Source: Actinomadura citrea
Lineage (GTDB): Bacteria; Actinomycetota; Actinomycetes; Streptosporangiales; Streptosporangiaceae
Length of the DNA: 64,000 nucleotides
NCBI RefSeq assembly: GCF_013409045.1
Contig: NZ_JACCBT010000001.1
Coordinates: 4,340,001 to 4,404,000 of the forward strand
Direction: 5' to 3'
Part shown: piece after piece, positions 35,176 to 43,933 of the stretch
Layout of the letters: the number at the start of each line of letters is the position of its first letter
Position numbering within the stretch: the first letter of the stretch is position 1
The notes under the pieces: generated by a model
The model's database searches: none
What the model was told of the DNA's origin: nothing
What the model saw: only the letters and a program-made list of their open reading frames with translations
Position numbers and translations under genes: made by a program

Positions 35176-37811
35176 CCCGCGGGCTCGGCGCCCAGCGTCT
35201 CGAGCAGCTCGGTCACCGGCTGCAGCTTCTCGTACAGCAGCAGGACGGGCTCGCCCGGCGCCGCCATGTCCAGCGCGGAGGTCAGCGCGCCCTTCAGGTC
35301 CCCGGCCGGGTGGTGGCGCACGTCCGGGCGGACCTCCCGCAGCCCCTGGACGATCAGCCGGGTCATCTCGCCCGAGCGGCGCCCCCGCAGGTCCTCGTCC
35401 TCGTAGACGACGACGCGGCCGAACGAGCCCGCCAGCGCCCGGGCGGTCTCGCTCACCAGCTCGTCGGAGCGGTCGCCCGGCAGCGTCACCGCCGCGACCC
35501 CGACGCCGCCCCAGCACCGCTCGACGAACGCGCCCATCGCCCCGACCGCCGCCGGGTTGTGGGCGTAGTCGACCAGGACGGGGTTGGCGCCGACCTGGTA
35601 CACGCAGCCCCGTCCGGGGTTGCGCGTGTGCGGGTCGAACGAGCGCAGCGCCCGCGCCACCACCTCCACCGGCACGCCGAGGGCGCGGGCGGCGGCCGCC
35701 GCGGCGAGCGCGTTGGCGATCACGTGGCGGGCGTGCCCGCCGAACGAGCCCGCCACCTCGGCGGCCGGCAGGATCGGGGTCCGGCGATCGCCGCGCGCCT
35801 CGGTCAGCCACCCGTCCCTGACGCTGTAGCCGGCGCCGCCGCGGCGCAGGTGCCCGGCGAGGACGGGGGCGTCGGGGGACAGGGCGAAGTAGCGCAGCAC
35901 CGGGTCGCGCTCGCGGACCCCCGGCCGCCCGGCGAGGCCCGCCGACGCCGCGTCCTCGGCGTTGAGGACCACGTGGCCGCCCTGCCGGATCTCCTCGGCG
36001 ACCAGGGACTTGATGTCGACCAGGTCGTCCACGGTCTCGGTGTCGTCGACGCCGAGGTGGTCGCGGGTGACGTTGGTGACGACCGCGACGTCGGCGCGGT
36101 CGTAGCCGAGGCCGCGCCGCACGATGCCGCCCCGCGCGGTCTCCAGCACGGCCGCCTCCACCGACCGGTCGCCGAGCACCATCTCCGCCGAGCGCGGCCC
36201 GGACGCGTCGGACCGGTGGACCAGCTGCCCGCCGACGTACACGCCCTCGGTGCTGGTCATCCCGGTCCGGCGCCCGTCCAGCTCCAGCATGTGCGCGATC
36301 ATCCGGACGGTCGTGGTCTTGCCGTTGGTGCCGGTGACCGACACGACCGGCACCCGCGAGGGCGTCCCCTCCGGGTACATCAGGCCGATGATGTCGCCGG
36401 CGACGTCGCGTCCCGCGCCCTGGTGCGGCGCCAGGTGCATCCGCAGGCCGGGCGCGGCGTTGACCTCCAGGATCCCGGCGGCGCCGCGCTCGGCGGGCGG
36501 CGGGGAGGCGGCGTCGGGCAGCCGCAGGTCGATGCCGCACACGTCCATGCCGACGGCCGCGGCGGCCCGCACGCACATCGCGGCGACCTCGGGGTGGACG
36601 TCCGCGGTCACGTCCCGGCTGGTGCCGCCGGTGGACAGGTTCGCGTTGCGGCGCAGCCACACCCGCTCCCCGTCGGCGGGCACCGACCGCGGGCCGTGCC
36701 CCTGCCGCTCCAGCAGCGCCAGCTCGGCGGGGCCGAGAACGAGCCGGGTCAGCGGCCGGTCGTGGCCCTGGCCGCGCGCAGGGTCGGCGTTGACCCGCTC
36801 CACCAGCGCCGCGACCGTGGCCGTGCCGTCGCCGGTCACGCACGCGGCGGTCAGCTCGGCCGCCGCCGCGACCCGGCCGCCGACCACCAGCACCCGGTAG
36901 TCCTTGCCCGGGATGTAGCTCTCGACGAGGACCTCGCCGCCGTCCCCGGCCGCCGACGCGAACGCGGCCACCACCTCCGGCGGCGTGGTCAGCTCGATGT
37001 GCACGCCCTCGCCCTGGTGGCCCGCCAGCGGCTTGACGACCACCGGGCTCCCGACGGCGCGCAGCGCCTCCAGCGCCTCGCCCGGGGACGCCGCGACGCG
37101 CCCCTCCGGCACGGGCAGGCCGGCGTCGGCGAGCAGGCGGTGCGCGAGCCGCTTGTCGCCCGCGACCTCCATCCCGATCGCCGAGGTGGCGTCGGTCATC
37201 GCCGCCCACACCGTCCGGCGGTACCGCCCGTACCCCAGGCGCAGCAGGTTGAGCCCGCCGACCCGGCGCACCGGCACGCCCCGCTCGCGCGCCGCCCGCG
37301 CCAGCGCCGCCGTGCTCACCCCGAGCCGCTCCTCCTCGTGGACGGCGGCGATCCGGGCCAGGTCGGCCGAGGTGCCCGGGACGAGCCCGGCGAGCGCCCC
37401 GTTCACGATCCGCACCGCCAGGGTGATCAGCCGCTCCACCACCGGGCTCTGGGACGGCTCGTCGGGCGGGCACTCCAGGATCACGTCGTACTCGGCGGGC
37501 CCGCCCGCGCGCACGGTGCGGCCGAAGAACACCTCCCGCCCGATCAGCCCGGACAGCTCCAGCGTGACGTGCTCGGTGACGTGGCCGAAGTAGGTGCCGC
37601 GCGCCATCGCCTCCAGCAGCCCGCCCGGGCGGCCCGCCGAGCAGTGGTGTTCGGCCAGTCCGGGCAGGGCGTCGACGAGCCGCTCGGCGAAGCCGGGATG
37701 GTCGGTGGTCTCGTGGCCGGTCAGGCCCTGCAGGTCCAGCCGCGCGATCGCGACCGGGCGGGACAGGTAGATGTTCGGGCCGCCGAGGCGGCGCACATGG
37801 TCGAGTCGCAC
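35172..37811 (-). CDS. cphA: Cyanophycin synthetase
   Basis: 879 residues. An N-terminal domain is followed by an ATP-grasp domain (about 170-470, with GSPVVVKPLAGHQGEGVHI and LEVNAAPGLRMHL) and a Mur-ligase-like domain starting at VTGTNGKTTT (about 490). It polymerises aspartate and arginine into the storage polymer cyanophycin. GTG 37811 follows GGAGGAGGG and begins two bases after the cyanophycinase stop. The pair forms one operon. Confidence 0.94.
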   Translation of the reverse strand: MRLDHVRRLGGPNIYLSRPVAIARLDLQGLTGHETTDHPGFAERLVDALPGLAEHHCSAGRPGGLLEAMARGTYFGHVTEHVTLELSGLIGREVFFGRTVRAGGPAEYDVILECPPDEPSQSPVVERLITLAVRIVNGALAGLVPGTSADLARIAAVHEEERLGVSTAALARAARERGVPVRRVGGLNLLRLGYGRYRRTVWAAMTDATSAIGMEVAGDKRLAHRLLADAGLPVPEGRVAASPGEALEALRAVGSPVVVKPLAGHQGEGVHIELTTPPEVVAAFASAAGDGGEVLVESYIPGKDYRVLVVGGRVAAAAELTAACVTGDGTATVAALVERVNADPARGQGHDRPLTRLVLGPAELALLERQGHGPRSVPADGERVWLRRNANLSTGGTSRDVTADVHPEVAAMCVRAAAAVGMDVCGIDLRLPDAASPPPAERGAAGILEVNAAPGLRMHLAPHQGAGRDVAGDIIGLMYPEGTPSRVPVVSVTGTNGKTTTVRMIAHMLELDGRRTGMTSTEGVYVGGQLVHRSDASGPRSAEMVLGDRSVEAAVLETARGGIVRRGLGYDRADVAVVTNVTRDHLGVDDTETVDDLVDIKSLVAEEIRQGGHVVLNAEDAASAGLAGRPGVRERDPVLRYFALSPDAPVLAGHLRRGGAGYSVRDGWLTEARGDRRTPILPAAEVAGSFGGHARHVIANALAAAAAARALGVPVEVVARALRSFDPHTRNPGRGCVYQVGANPVLVDYAHNPAAVGAMGAFVERCWGGVGVAAVTLPGDRSDELVSETARALAGSFGRVVVYEDEDLRGRRSGEMTRLIVQGLREVRPDVRHHPAGDLKGALTSALDMAAPGEPVLLLYEKLQPVTELLETLGAEPAG

Positions 37812-37813
37812 CG

Positions 37814-38647
37814 CTATCCCTCCTCCGGGCCGCGCATGTTGCCGATCGCCGGGAGCCGGTCGTTCATCTGGAACGCGCAGCCGGCCGGCAGCAGGTGCAG
37901 CGACACGTCGAGCATGGCCATCGGCTCGTCGTCGGAGGCGGCGTAGGCGACCGTGGCCTGCCCGGCGTCCACGACCGTGACGACGCCCGTCCCGACGACG
38001 TCGAACCGCCCGTCGCCGACCACGATCGCCGTGTCCTCGTCGATCCCGACGCCGAGCAGCCGGGTGTCCAGCGCTATCCCGCTCATCAGCCTCGGCAGCC
38101 GCCCCCGCTCGTTGAAGTGCATGTCGATCAGCACGTTGTCGAGCAGGGCGAGCCCGGGGCCGACCTTCACGGTGGAGGCGGCCACATCGTGGCCGCGGCC
38201 GCCGAGGATCATCCAGTGGCCCATGGCGGTGGCGCCCGCGCTCGTCCCGGCGATCACCAGACCCTCCTGGTCGAGCCGGCGCTTGAGCAGCTCGTTGGTC
38301 CTCGAACCGACCAGGGTGCGGATCCGCGACTGGTCGCCTCCGCTGAACAGCACCCCCGTCGCGGTCTCCAGCGCCCGCTGCGTCGCCGCGTCGTCGGCCG
38401 CCGCCCGGCCGAGCAGCCGCAGTTCGCGCACCGAGGACACGCCGAGCCGCCCGAACACCGCGGTGTACTCGTCGGCGACCTCCTCGGGCACCTCCGTCGC
38501 CGTGGTGATGACGACGATCCGCGCGTCCTCCTCGCCCGCAAGCTCGACGAACGTCTCCAGCGGGCCGGAGCCGCAGATCCGGTTCTCCGCACCGCCGATG
38601 ATCAGCAGCCGGCCCTTGCGTCCGGCGCCTCCGTGTTTGTGGTTCAC
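37814..38647 (-). CDS. cphB: Cyanophycinase
   Basis: 277 residues of the peptidase S51 family. The nucleophile elbow GTSAGA and the glycine-rich LLIIGGAENRI start are present, as is the FSGGDQSR segment of cyanophycinases. It cleaves cyanophycin to beta-Asp-Arg dipeptides. The GTG start is at 38645-38647. No signal peptide is seen, so it should act inside the cell. It lies first in the operon with cphA, giving synthesis and mobilisation together. A separate isoaspartyl dipeptidase is not in the window. Confidence 0.94.
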   Translation of the reverse strand: MNHKHGGAGRKGRLLIIGGAENRICGSGPLETFVELAGEEDARIVVITTATEVPEEVADEYTAVFGRLGVSSVRELRLLGRAAADDAATQRALETATGVLFSGGDQSRIRTLVGSRTNELLKRRLDQEGLVIAGTSAGATAMGHWMILGGRGHDVAASTVKVGPGLALLDNVLIDMHFNERGRLPRLMSGIALDTRLLGVGIDEDTAIVVGDGRFDVVGTGVVTVVDAGQATVAYAASDDEPMAMLDVSLHLLPAGCAFQMNDRLPAIGNMRGPEEG

Positions 38648-38678
38648 ACGTGCTAGCTACCCCTGATAACCGCCTGTA

Positions 38679-38694
38679 GTCGCGCGAACGCGAC
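38679..38694. promoter_or_regulatory. Palindrome between cphB and a TetR gene
   Basis: GTCGCG and CGCGAC flank a 4-base centre (CGAA), a perfect 6-bp inverted repeat. It lies in the 84-base divergent region between cphB and the TetR gene, consistent with a TetR operator serving both. The GC-only arms make chance somewhat more likely. Confidence 0.45.
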
Positions 38695-38731
38695 AAGTCA
38701 TGGGATGGGGTGCGTCGTGCTGTGACATGCT

Positions 38732-39388
38732 GTGCCGGTGAGCGGCCCCGTTCCCGCGGACGACGCCGTGCGGCCGCCGTCCGGCGCGGCCCGCCCATGG
38801 CCGCACCAGGGCGGCCGTGCCGCCGCGCTGGCCGCCGCGTCCGCCCACTACCTGCGGGGCGAGCCGATCGACATGTCCGCGCTCGCCGCCGAACTGGGCG
38901 TCGGGCGCGCCACCCTCTACCGGTGGGTCGGCAGCCGCGAGCAGCTCCTGGCCGCCCTGCTCGGGGAGATGACCGAGCGCACCTACCGCGTCGCCGCGCG
39001 CGGCGTCGGCGGCGCCGGCACCGAACGGATCCTCGCCCTGCTGGACCGGTTCATGCGCGCGGTGGTGGACGCCGAGCCGCTGAAGGCGTTCACCGAGCGC
39101 GAGCCCCGGCTGTTCATCAGGCTGGCCACCATGCCCGGCACCATCGAGGACCGCGCCACCGAGCTGCTCACCGGCGAGCTCCAGGCGGAGATCGACCGTG
39201 GAGCGCTGCGCACCCGGCTGCCGACCCGGACGCTCGCACAGGCCATCGTCCGGATCGCCGACTCCTTCATGTACGCCCATTACCTGGGCGGGAACCGGCC
39301 GGAGATCGACCAGGCGCTGGAGGTCGTCGAGCTGCTGCTGCGGCCCTGCCCGGGCGGCGGGGAATCACCGGGCGCGGCGGGACGCTGA
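38732..39388 (+). CDS. TetR-family regulator (QsdR-like)
   Basis: 218 residues. The helix-turn-helix is MSALAAELGVGRATLYRWVGSREQLL. The C-terminal region (TMPGTIEDRATELLTGELQAEIDRG, SFMYAHYLGGNRPEIDQALEV as spans) resembles QsdR-type regulators. The start is GTG 38732 or GTG 38738; neither has a strong ribosome site. It is divergent from cphB and may control cyanophycin metabolism, judged only from position. Confidence 0.82.
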   Translation: MPVSGPVPADDAVRPPSGAARPWPHQGGRAAALAAASAHYLRGEPIDMSALAAELGVGRATLYRWVGSREQLLAALLGEMTERTYRVAARGVGGAGTERILALLDRFMRAVVDAEPLKAFTEREPRLFIRLATMPGTIEDRATELLTGELQAEIDRGALRTRLPTRTLAQAIVRIADSFMYAHYLGGNRPEIDQALEVVELLLRPCPGGGESPGAAGR

Positions 39389-39470
39389 ATCTCTGGGGAC
39401 GTGACCGTTTCGCGGCATTGCTCCCCGTGAGAGGCTGAAAGTCATTGGACGCATCGTCGAAAGAGGGGCC

Positions 39471-40835
39471 GTGAGCGACATCCCCCGCCGCGCGGTGACG
39501 CGGACCGCCAAGCTGGCGAGCCTGCCGCTCGGCTTCGCCGGGCGCACCGCCCTCGGTTTCGGCAAGCGGACCATCGGCCGTCCCGCCGAGGCCGTCGCGC
39601 TGGAGGTCCAGCGTCGCACCGCCGAGCAGCTGTTCGCCGTGCTCGGCGAGCTGAAGGGCGGCGCCATGAAGGTCGGCCAGCTGCTGTCGATCTTCGAGGC
39701 GGGGCTGCCCGAGGAGGTCGCCGGCCCGTTCCGCGCCAGCCTGACCCGGCTGCAGGAGGCGGCGCCGCCCATGCCCGCCGCGACGACGCACCGCGTCCTC
39801 GCCGAGGGGCTCGGCGAGGACTGGCGTGCGATGTTCGCCGAGTTCGACGACCGCCCGGCCGCCGCCGCGTCCATCGGCCAGGTCCACAAGGCCGTCTGGC
39901 ACGACGGCCGCACGGTCGCGGTCAAGGTCCAGTACCCCGGCGCCGCCCAGGCCCTCATGAGCGACTTCAACCAGATCTCCCGCCTCAGCCGCCTCGTCAC
40001 GCCGCTGTTCCCGGGCGTGGAGGTCAAGCCGGTCATCGCCGACCTCAAGCGACGCCTGGAGAAGGAGCTCGACTACGTCGACGAGGCCCGCGCCCAGACC
40101 GCCTTCCGTGACGCCTACGACGGCGACCCGGACTTCACCGTCCCCGCCGTCGTCGCCCAGTCGGGCAACGTGCTGGTCACCGAGTGGCTGGAGGGCACCC
40201 CGCTCGCCAAGGTCATCGCCGAGGGCGACCAGGAGGCCCGGAACCGCGCCGGCCTGCTGCTGTTCCGCTTCCTGCTGTCCGGCCCGGCCCGCTGCGAGAT
40301 GATCCACATCGACCCGCACCCGGGCAACTTCCGGCTGCTGGACGACGGCCGCCTCGGCGTCATGGACTTCGGCGGCGCCGCCCGCGTCCCCGCCGAGCTC
40401 CAGTGGTCGATCGGGCGCCTGCTGCGCATCGGCACCCTCGGCGACCCCGACGACATCGTGGACGCGCTGTTCGAGGAGGGCTTCCTGATCGGGGACGCCG
40501 AAGTGGACCCCGACGAGGTCGCCGCGCTCGTCGCCCCGCACGCCGCCCCGTTCGCCGTGGAGCGCTTCCGCTACTCCCGCGAATGGCTGCGCGAACAGAC
40601 GGCCCGCGGCCTCGGCCTGGCCTCCGACCTGCGGCCCGGCGCACTCGCCCGCGCGTTCCGCCTGCCGCCGCAGTACCTCGCCGTCAGCCGCGCCCTCTCC
40701 GGCTGCGGGGGCGTCCTGTGCCAGCTGGAGGCCGAGGGCGAGTACCGTGCCGAAGCCGAGCGCTGGCTCCCCGGCTTCTCCACAGACACCGACACCGATC
40801 CCGACCTCGACGACAAGGCGCAGATCACCGCCTGA
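39471..40835 (+). CDS. ABC1/UbiB-family atypical kinase
   Basis: 454 residues. The family's KxGQ motif (KVGQLLS), alanine-rich nucleotide loop (AAAASIGQVHKA), ion-pair lysine (VAVKVQYPG), HIDPHPGNF catalytic segment and MDFG metal motif are all present. UbiB/COQ8 relatives are ATPases that support lipid or quinone biosynthesis at membranes. The start is GTG 39471. It is monocistronic and convergent with the siderophore reductase gene. The exact role in a menaquinone-using actinomycete is unknown. Confidence 0.9.
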   Translation: MSDIPRRAVTRTAKLASLPLGFAGRTALGFGKRTIGRPAEAVALEVQRRTAEQLFAVLGELKGGAMKVGQLLSIFEAGLPEEVAGPFRASLTRLQEAAPPMPAATTHRVLAEGLGEDWRAMFAEFDDRPAAAASIGQVHKAVWHDGRTVAVKVQYPGAAQALMSDFNQISRLSRLVTPLFPGVEVKPVIADLKRRLEKELDYVDEARAQTAFRDAYDGDPDFTVPAVVAQSGNVLVTEWLEGTPLAKVIAEGDQEARNRAGLLLFRFLLSGPARCEMIHIDPHPGNFRLLDDGRLGVMDFGGAARVPAELQWSIGRLLRIGTLGDPDDIVDALFEEGFLIGDAEVDPDEVAALVAPHAAPFAVERFRYSREWLREQTARGLGLASDLRPGALARAFRLPPQYLAVSRALSGCGGVLCQLEAEGEYRAEAERWLPGFSTDTDTDPDLDDKAQITA

Positions 40836-40841
40836 GCCCGC

Positions 40842-40875
40842 CCGGCGGTCATGCCCCCCGTCCGGCGGTCATGCC
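40842..40875. repeat. 14-bp direct repeat at a convergent gene end
   Basis: CCGGCGGTCATGCC occurs at 40842-40855 and again at 40862-40875, 20 bases apart. The second copy contains the stop codon of the siderophore reductase gene, so the first is a duplicate of that gene's end. It looks like a small tandem duplication. Confidence 0.6.
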
Positions 40876-41714
40876 AGGGCCTGCGCCTCCTCCTGCTCCA
40901 CCCGCTGGTTCCATTCGCGCTTTCCGGACTGCCAGCCGTCCTCGTCGCGGCCGCGCCGCCAGTAGCCGGAGATCGACAGCCGGTCCAGGGGAAGGCCGCG
41001 CTCGACGCGCAGGTGGCGGCGGAGCGCCTTGACGAGGTTGGCCTCGCCGTGCACGAAGGCGTGCACCTCCCCTTCGGGGAAGTCGAGCTTCTGGACGGCC
41101 TCGACCAGCAGGTCGCCGACCTGGCCGCCGCCCCGGTGCAGCCAGACGATCTCCGCGTCGCCGGGCGTGCGCAGGTCCTGCTCCTCCTCGGGCCCCGCGA
41201 CCTCGATCAGCACGCGGGCGGGGGCGCCGTCCGGGAGGCGTTCCAGGGAGGCCGCGATCGCGGGCAGGGCGCTCTCGTCGCCGGCGAGCAGGTGCCAGCC
41301 GGCGTCGGCGCGGGGCGCGTAGCCGCCGCCCGGGCCGTTGAAGAAGATCTCCTCGCCCGGCCGGACGCTCGCCGCCCACGGACCGGCGAGGCCCTTGTCG
41401 CCGTGGTGGACGAAGTCGATCGTCAGCTCGCCGGCCCCGGCGTCCCACGCGCGGACGGTGTAGGTGCGGGTGCTGGGCCACTGCTCGCGCGGCAGCTCGG
41501 CGCGCACCCGCTCCATGTCGAACGGCTCGGGGTAGGCGACGCCCGGCCGCGGGAACAGCAGCTTCACGTAGTGGTCGGTGAACTCGCCCGCGCCGAAGTC
41601 CGAGAGCCCGTCACCGCCGAGGACCACGCGGATCATGTGCGGTGTGAGGCGCTCGGTGCGCAGCACCGTTCCCCGGTGGAGCCTGCGTCCCTTGCGTGCC
41701 GGTTCCGTCGCCAT
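40869..41714 (-). CDS. Siderophore-interacting ferric reductase (ViuB/FAD-binding 9 family)
   Basis: 281 residues. The FAD-binding motif STRTYTVRAWD is followed by a siderophore-interacting NAD(P)-binding half with HGEANLVKALRRHLRVERGLP and ISGYWRRGRDEDGW. It should reduce ferric siderophore in the cytoplasm to release iron. A near-perfect iron box lies 33 bases upstream of the start, so it should be repressed by a DtxR/IdeR-family protein when iron is plentiful. It is a single gene here, with no siderophore transporter beside it. Confidence 0.93.
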   Translation of the reverse strand: MATEPARKGRRLHRGTVLRTERLTPHMIRVVLGGDGLSDFGAGEFTDHYVKLLFPRPGVAYPEPFDMERVRAELPREQWPSTRTYTVRAWDAGAGELTIDFVHHGDKGLAGPWAASVRPGEEIFFNGPGGGYAPRADAGWHLLAGDESALPAIAASLERLPDGAPARVLIEVAGPEEEQDLRTPGDAEIVWLHRGGGQVGDLLVEAVQKLDFPEGEVHAFVHGEANLVKALRRHLRVERGLPLDRLSISGYWRRGRDEDGWQSGKREWNQRVEQEEAQALA

Positions 41715-41746
41715 AGGGTCCCCTCAGATGATCCGGATCACAGTGC

Positions 41747-41760
41747 TTAGGCAAGCCTAA
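41747..41760. promoter_or_regulatory. Iron box (DtxR/IdeR/DmdR-type operator)
   Basis: TTAGGCAAGCCTAA has perfect 6-bp arms around AA and matches the TTAGGC-TA-ACCTAA half of the actinobacterial iron box. The symmetry extends outward to CAGTG (41741-41745) and CACTG (41762-41766), giving 11 of 13 paired positions over 26 bases. It precedes the siderophore reductase gene. Confidence 0.85.
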
Positions 41761-41801
41761 CCACTGCCGGATCCCGAATGTTCCCCGATGGATTCCGGCG
41801 A

Positions 41802-42941
41802 TCAGTGAGCCGAGGCCAGGCGGGCCGTGCGGGTCCGTGCGACCTCGGCGGCGATCGCCGCGAACGCGGCGTCGGTCTCCTCTCCGGCGAGGACGGTCGC
41901 CAGCGTCGACTTCACGATGACGACGCCGTACCGGGGCGAGACCCAGATGAGCTGGCCGCCGAGGCCGTTGGCCGAGAAGTCGCCGTTCTCGCCGAGCCAC
42001 CACTGCAGGCCGTACCCCCTGTTGAACGTGGCGGACGGCTGCGTCGACTCCGTCACCCACGAGGCGGGAACGACCTGGCGACCGTTCGCCCTGCCGCCGT
42101 TCAGGTACAGCAGGCCGAACCGCGCGAAGTCGCGGTCGGTGGCGTAGTAGCAGCAGTACCCCATGTTGTTGCCGTTGGAGTCGTTGCCGAGGTACGCCTT
42201 GGCGGCCATCCCGGCCGGTCCCCAGATCTTCTTCTGGACGTAGGCGTGGTACGGGACCCCGGTGGCCTTGGCCACGACCCAGGAGAGGACGAACGAGTTC
42301 ATGCTCGTGTACTCGAACCTCGTCCCCGGCTCCCATCCGCGCTTGCGCTGCTTGGCCAGTTCGGTCAGCGGATACCCGAGGCTCGCGGCGACGTGCACGA
42401 ACGGCACGTCGTTGGTCTCCGTCCACTGGATGCCCGACGACATCCGCAGCAGGTCCCGCAGGGAGACGCCGTCGTAGCCCGAGCCCGCCAGCTCCGGGAC
42501 GTACCGGGTGACCGGGTCGTCGACCGAGTCGATGAAACCCTCGCCGAGCGCGATGCCGACCGCGGCCGAGGTGAACGACTTCGCCATCGACCACGACTGG
42601 AACAGGGTGTCGCGGTTGGTGGTGACGTACCGCTCGAAGACGACGTCGCTTCGGTCCAGGACGACGAACCCCTGCGTACCGGTACGGGCGAGGTAGTCGT
42701 CGAGGGTGTGCCTCTGGCCTTCGTAGGTGTAGGTGACCGCGAGCGGCCGGTACGCCTCGCGCAGGGCGACGGGATCGGACGAGGGCAGCAGGGGGTCGAA
42801 GCCGCGCGCGGCCTCGGTGACGCCGACGGACGGCGGGGGCGGCGGCGCGGGCGCCGGGGGAGCGGCGTTCGCCGGGGGAGCGGCGAGGGCGACGGTGACG
42901 GCGGCTGCGGCGAGTGCGAGCGTCCAGGGCCTGCGGCGCAT
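41802..42941 (-). CDS. Secreted serine hydrolase, beta-lactamase class C fold
   Basis: 379 residues. A signal peptide (MRRRPWTLALAAAAVTVALA then APPANA) and proline-rich linker precede the domain. The Ser118-x-x-Lys121 motif lies in SWSMAKS, and Tyr211-Thr-Ser is the second motif. Overall it resembles 6-aminohexanoate-dimer hydrolase (NylB-type) and family VIII esterases more than true beta-lactamases. The ATG at 42941 follows GGAGG; the frame is open upstream but the signal peptide fixes the start. The natural substrate is unknown. Confidence 0.88.
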   Translation of the reverse strand: MRRRPWTLALAAAAVTVALAAPPANAAPPAPAPPPPPSVGVTEAARGFDPLLPSSDPVALREAYRPLAVTYTYEGQRHTLDDYLARTGTQGFVVLDRSDVVFERYVTTNRDTLFQSWSMAKSFTSAAVGIALGEGFIDSVDDPVTRYVPELAGSGYDGVSLRDLLRMSSGIQWTETNDVPFVHVAASLGYPLTELAKQRKRGWEPGTRFEYTSMNSFVLSWVVAKATGVPYHAYVQKKIWGPAGMAAKAYLGNDSNGNNMGYCCYYATDRDFARFGLLYLNGGRANGRQVVPASWVTESTQPSATFNRGYGLQWWLGENGDFSANGLGGQLIWVSPRYGVVIVKSTLATVLAGEETDAAFAAIAAEVARTRTARLASAH

Positions 42942-43159
42942 CGGACCTCCGTGGGGGGCGGGATCGGCCGGGTTCCTCACCGATGGTGATCGCGACACGC
43001 CGCCGCGTCCATGGTGCGGGGCGACGAAATCCGGAGGCGGACATGGCGTCGCGGCACAAAGGCCCGCGGCCCGGGGCCGGTGACCCTCCGAACAGGGCCC
43101 TCTGCGGTACGTTCGTCGGGCCCCGCGTCCCCTCAGCCGCCCGTGCCGCCGGAGGAACG

Positions 43160-43933
43160 ATGTCCGTGCTCGCCCAGCTGCTCGCCGCCGTCGCCGACGG
43201 CTCCGTGGAGATCGTCGACCTGACGGCACCGCTGTCGGAACGGACCCCGATCCTGCGATTGCCGGAGCCGTTCGCCAACACCGTCCCGTTCCGGCTGAGG
43301 GAGATCAGCCGCTACGACGACCGCGGACCCGCCTGGTACTGGAACGACATCGAGACCGGCGAGCACGTCGGCACCCACTTCGACGCCCCGGTGCACTGGG
43401 CCACCGGCCGCGACGGCGAGGACGTCTCGCAGGTCCCGCCCGCCCGGCTCGTCGCCCCCGCCGTGGTGCTGGACGCCTCCGGGCGCGCAGCCGCCGATCC
43501 CGACTTCCTGCTGGAGATCGACCACGTCCGCGACTGGGAGCGGGCGCACGGCCCGCTCCCGGACGGCGGCTGGCTCCTCTACCGGACGGGCTGGGACGCC
43601 CGCGCCGCCGACCAGGACGCCTTCCTCAACGCCGACGAGAACGGCCCGCACACCCCGGGGATCTCGGCCGAGTGCGCCCGGTGGCTGGCCGAGGAGACGC
43701 CGCTGCTCGGCCTCGGCGTCGAGACCGTCGGCACCGACGCGGGCGGCGCCCACGGCTTCGACCCGCCCTTCCCGTGCCACTCCTACTTCCTCGGCGCCGG
43801 CAAGTACGGGCTCACCCAGCTGCGGAACCTCGACCGGCTCCCGGCCCGCGGCGCCGTGCTGCTCGCCTCGCCGCTGCCGATCGTCGGCGGCTCGGGGAGC
43901 CCGGCCCGGGTGCTCGCGCTGATCGAGCGATGA
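43160..43933 (+). CDS. Cyclase-family metal hydrolase (kynurenine formamidase-like)
   Basis: 257 residues. The metal motif HxGTHxDAPxH appears as HVGTHFDAPVH (residues 69-79). Relatives hydrolyse formamides or cyclic amides with zinc or manganese. ATG 43160 follows GGAGGAA. The stop overlaps the start of a thiamine-diphosphate enzyme, so the two probably act in sequence in a small catabolic route; no kynurenine-pathway partner is nearby. Confidence 0.87.
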   Translation: MSVLAQLLAAVADGSVEIVDLTAPLSERTPILRLPEPFANTVPFRLREISRYDDRGPAWYWNDIETGEHVGTHFDAPVHWATGRDGEDVSQVPPARLVAPAVVLDASGRAAADPDFLLEIDHVRDWERAHGPLPDGGWLLYRTGWDARAADQDAFLNADENGPHTPGISAECARWLAEETPLLGLGVETVGTDAGGAHGFDPPFPCHSYFLGAGKYGLTQLRNLDRLPARGAVLLASPLPIVGGSGSPARVLALIER

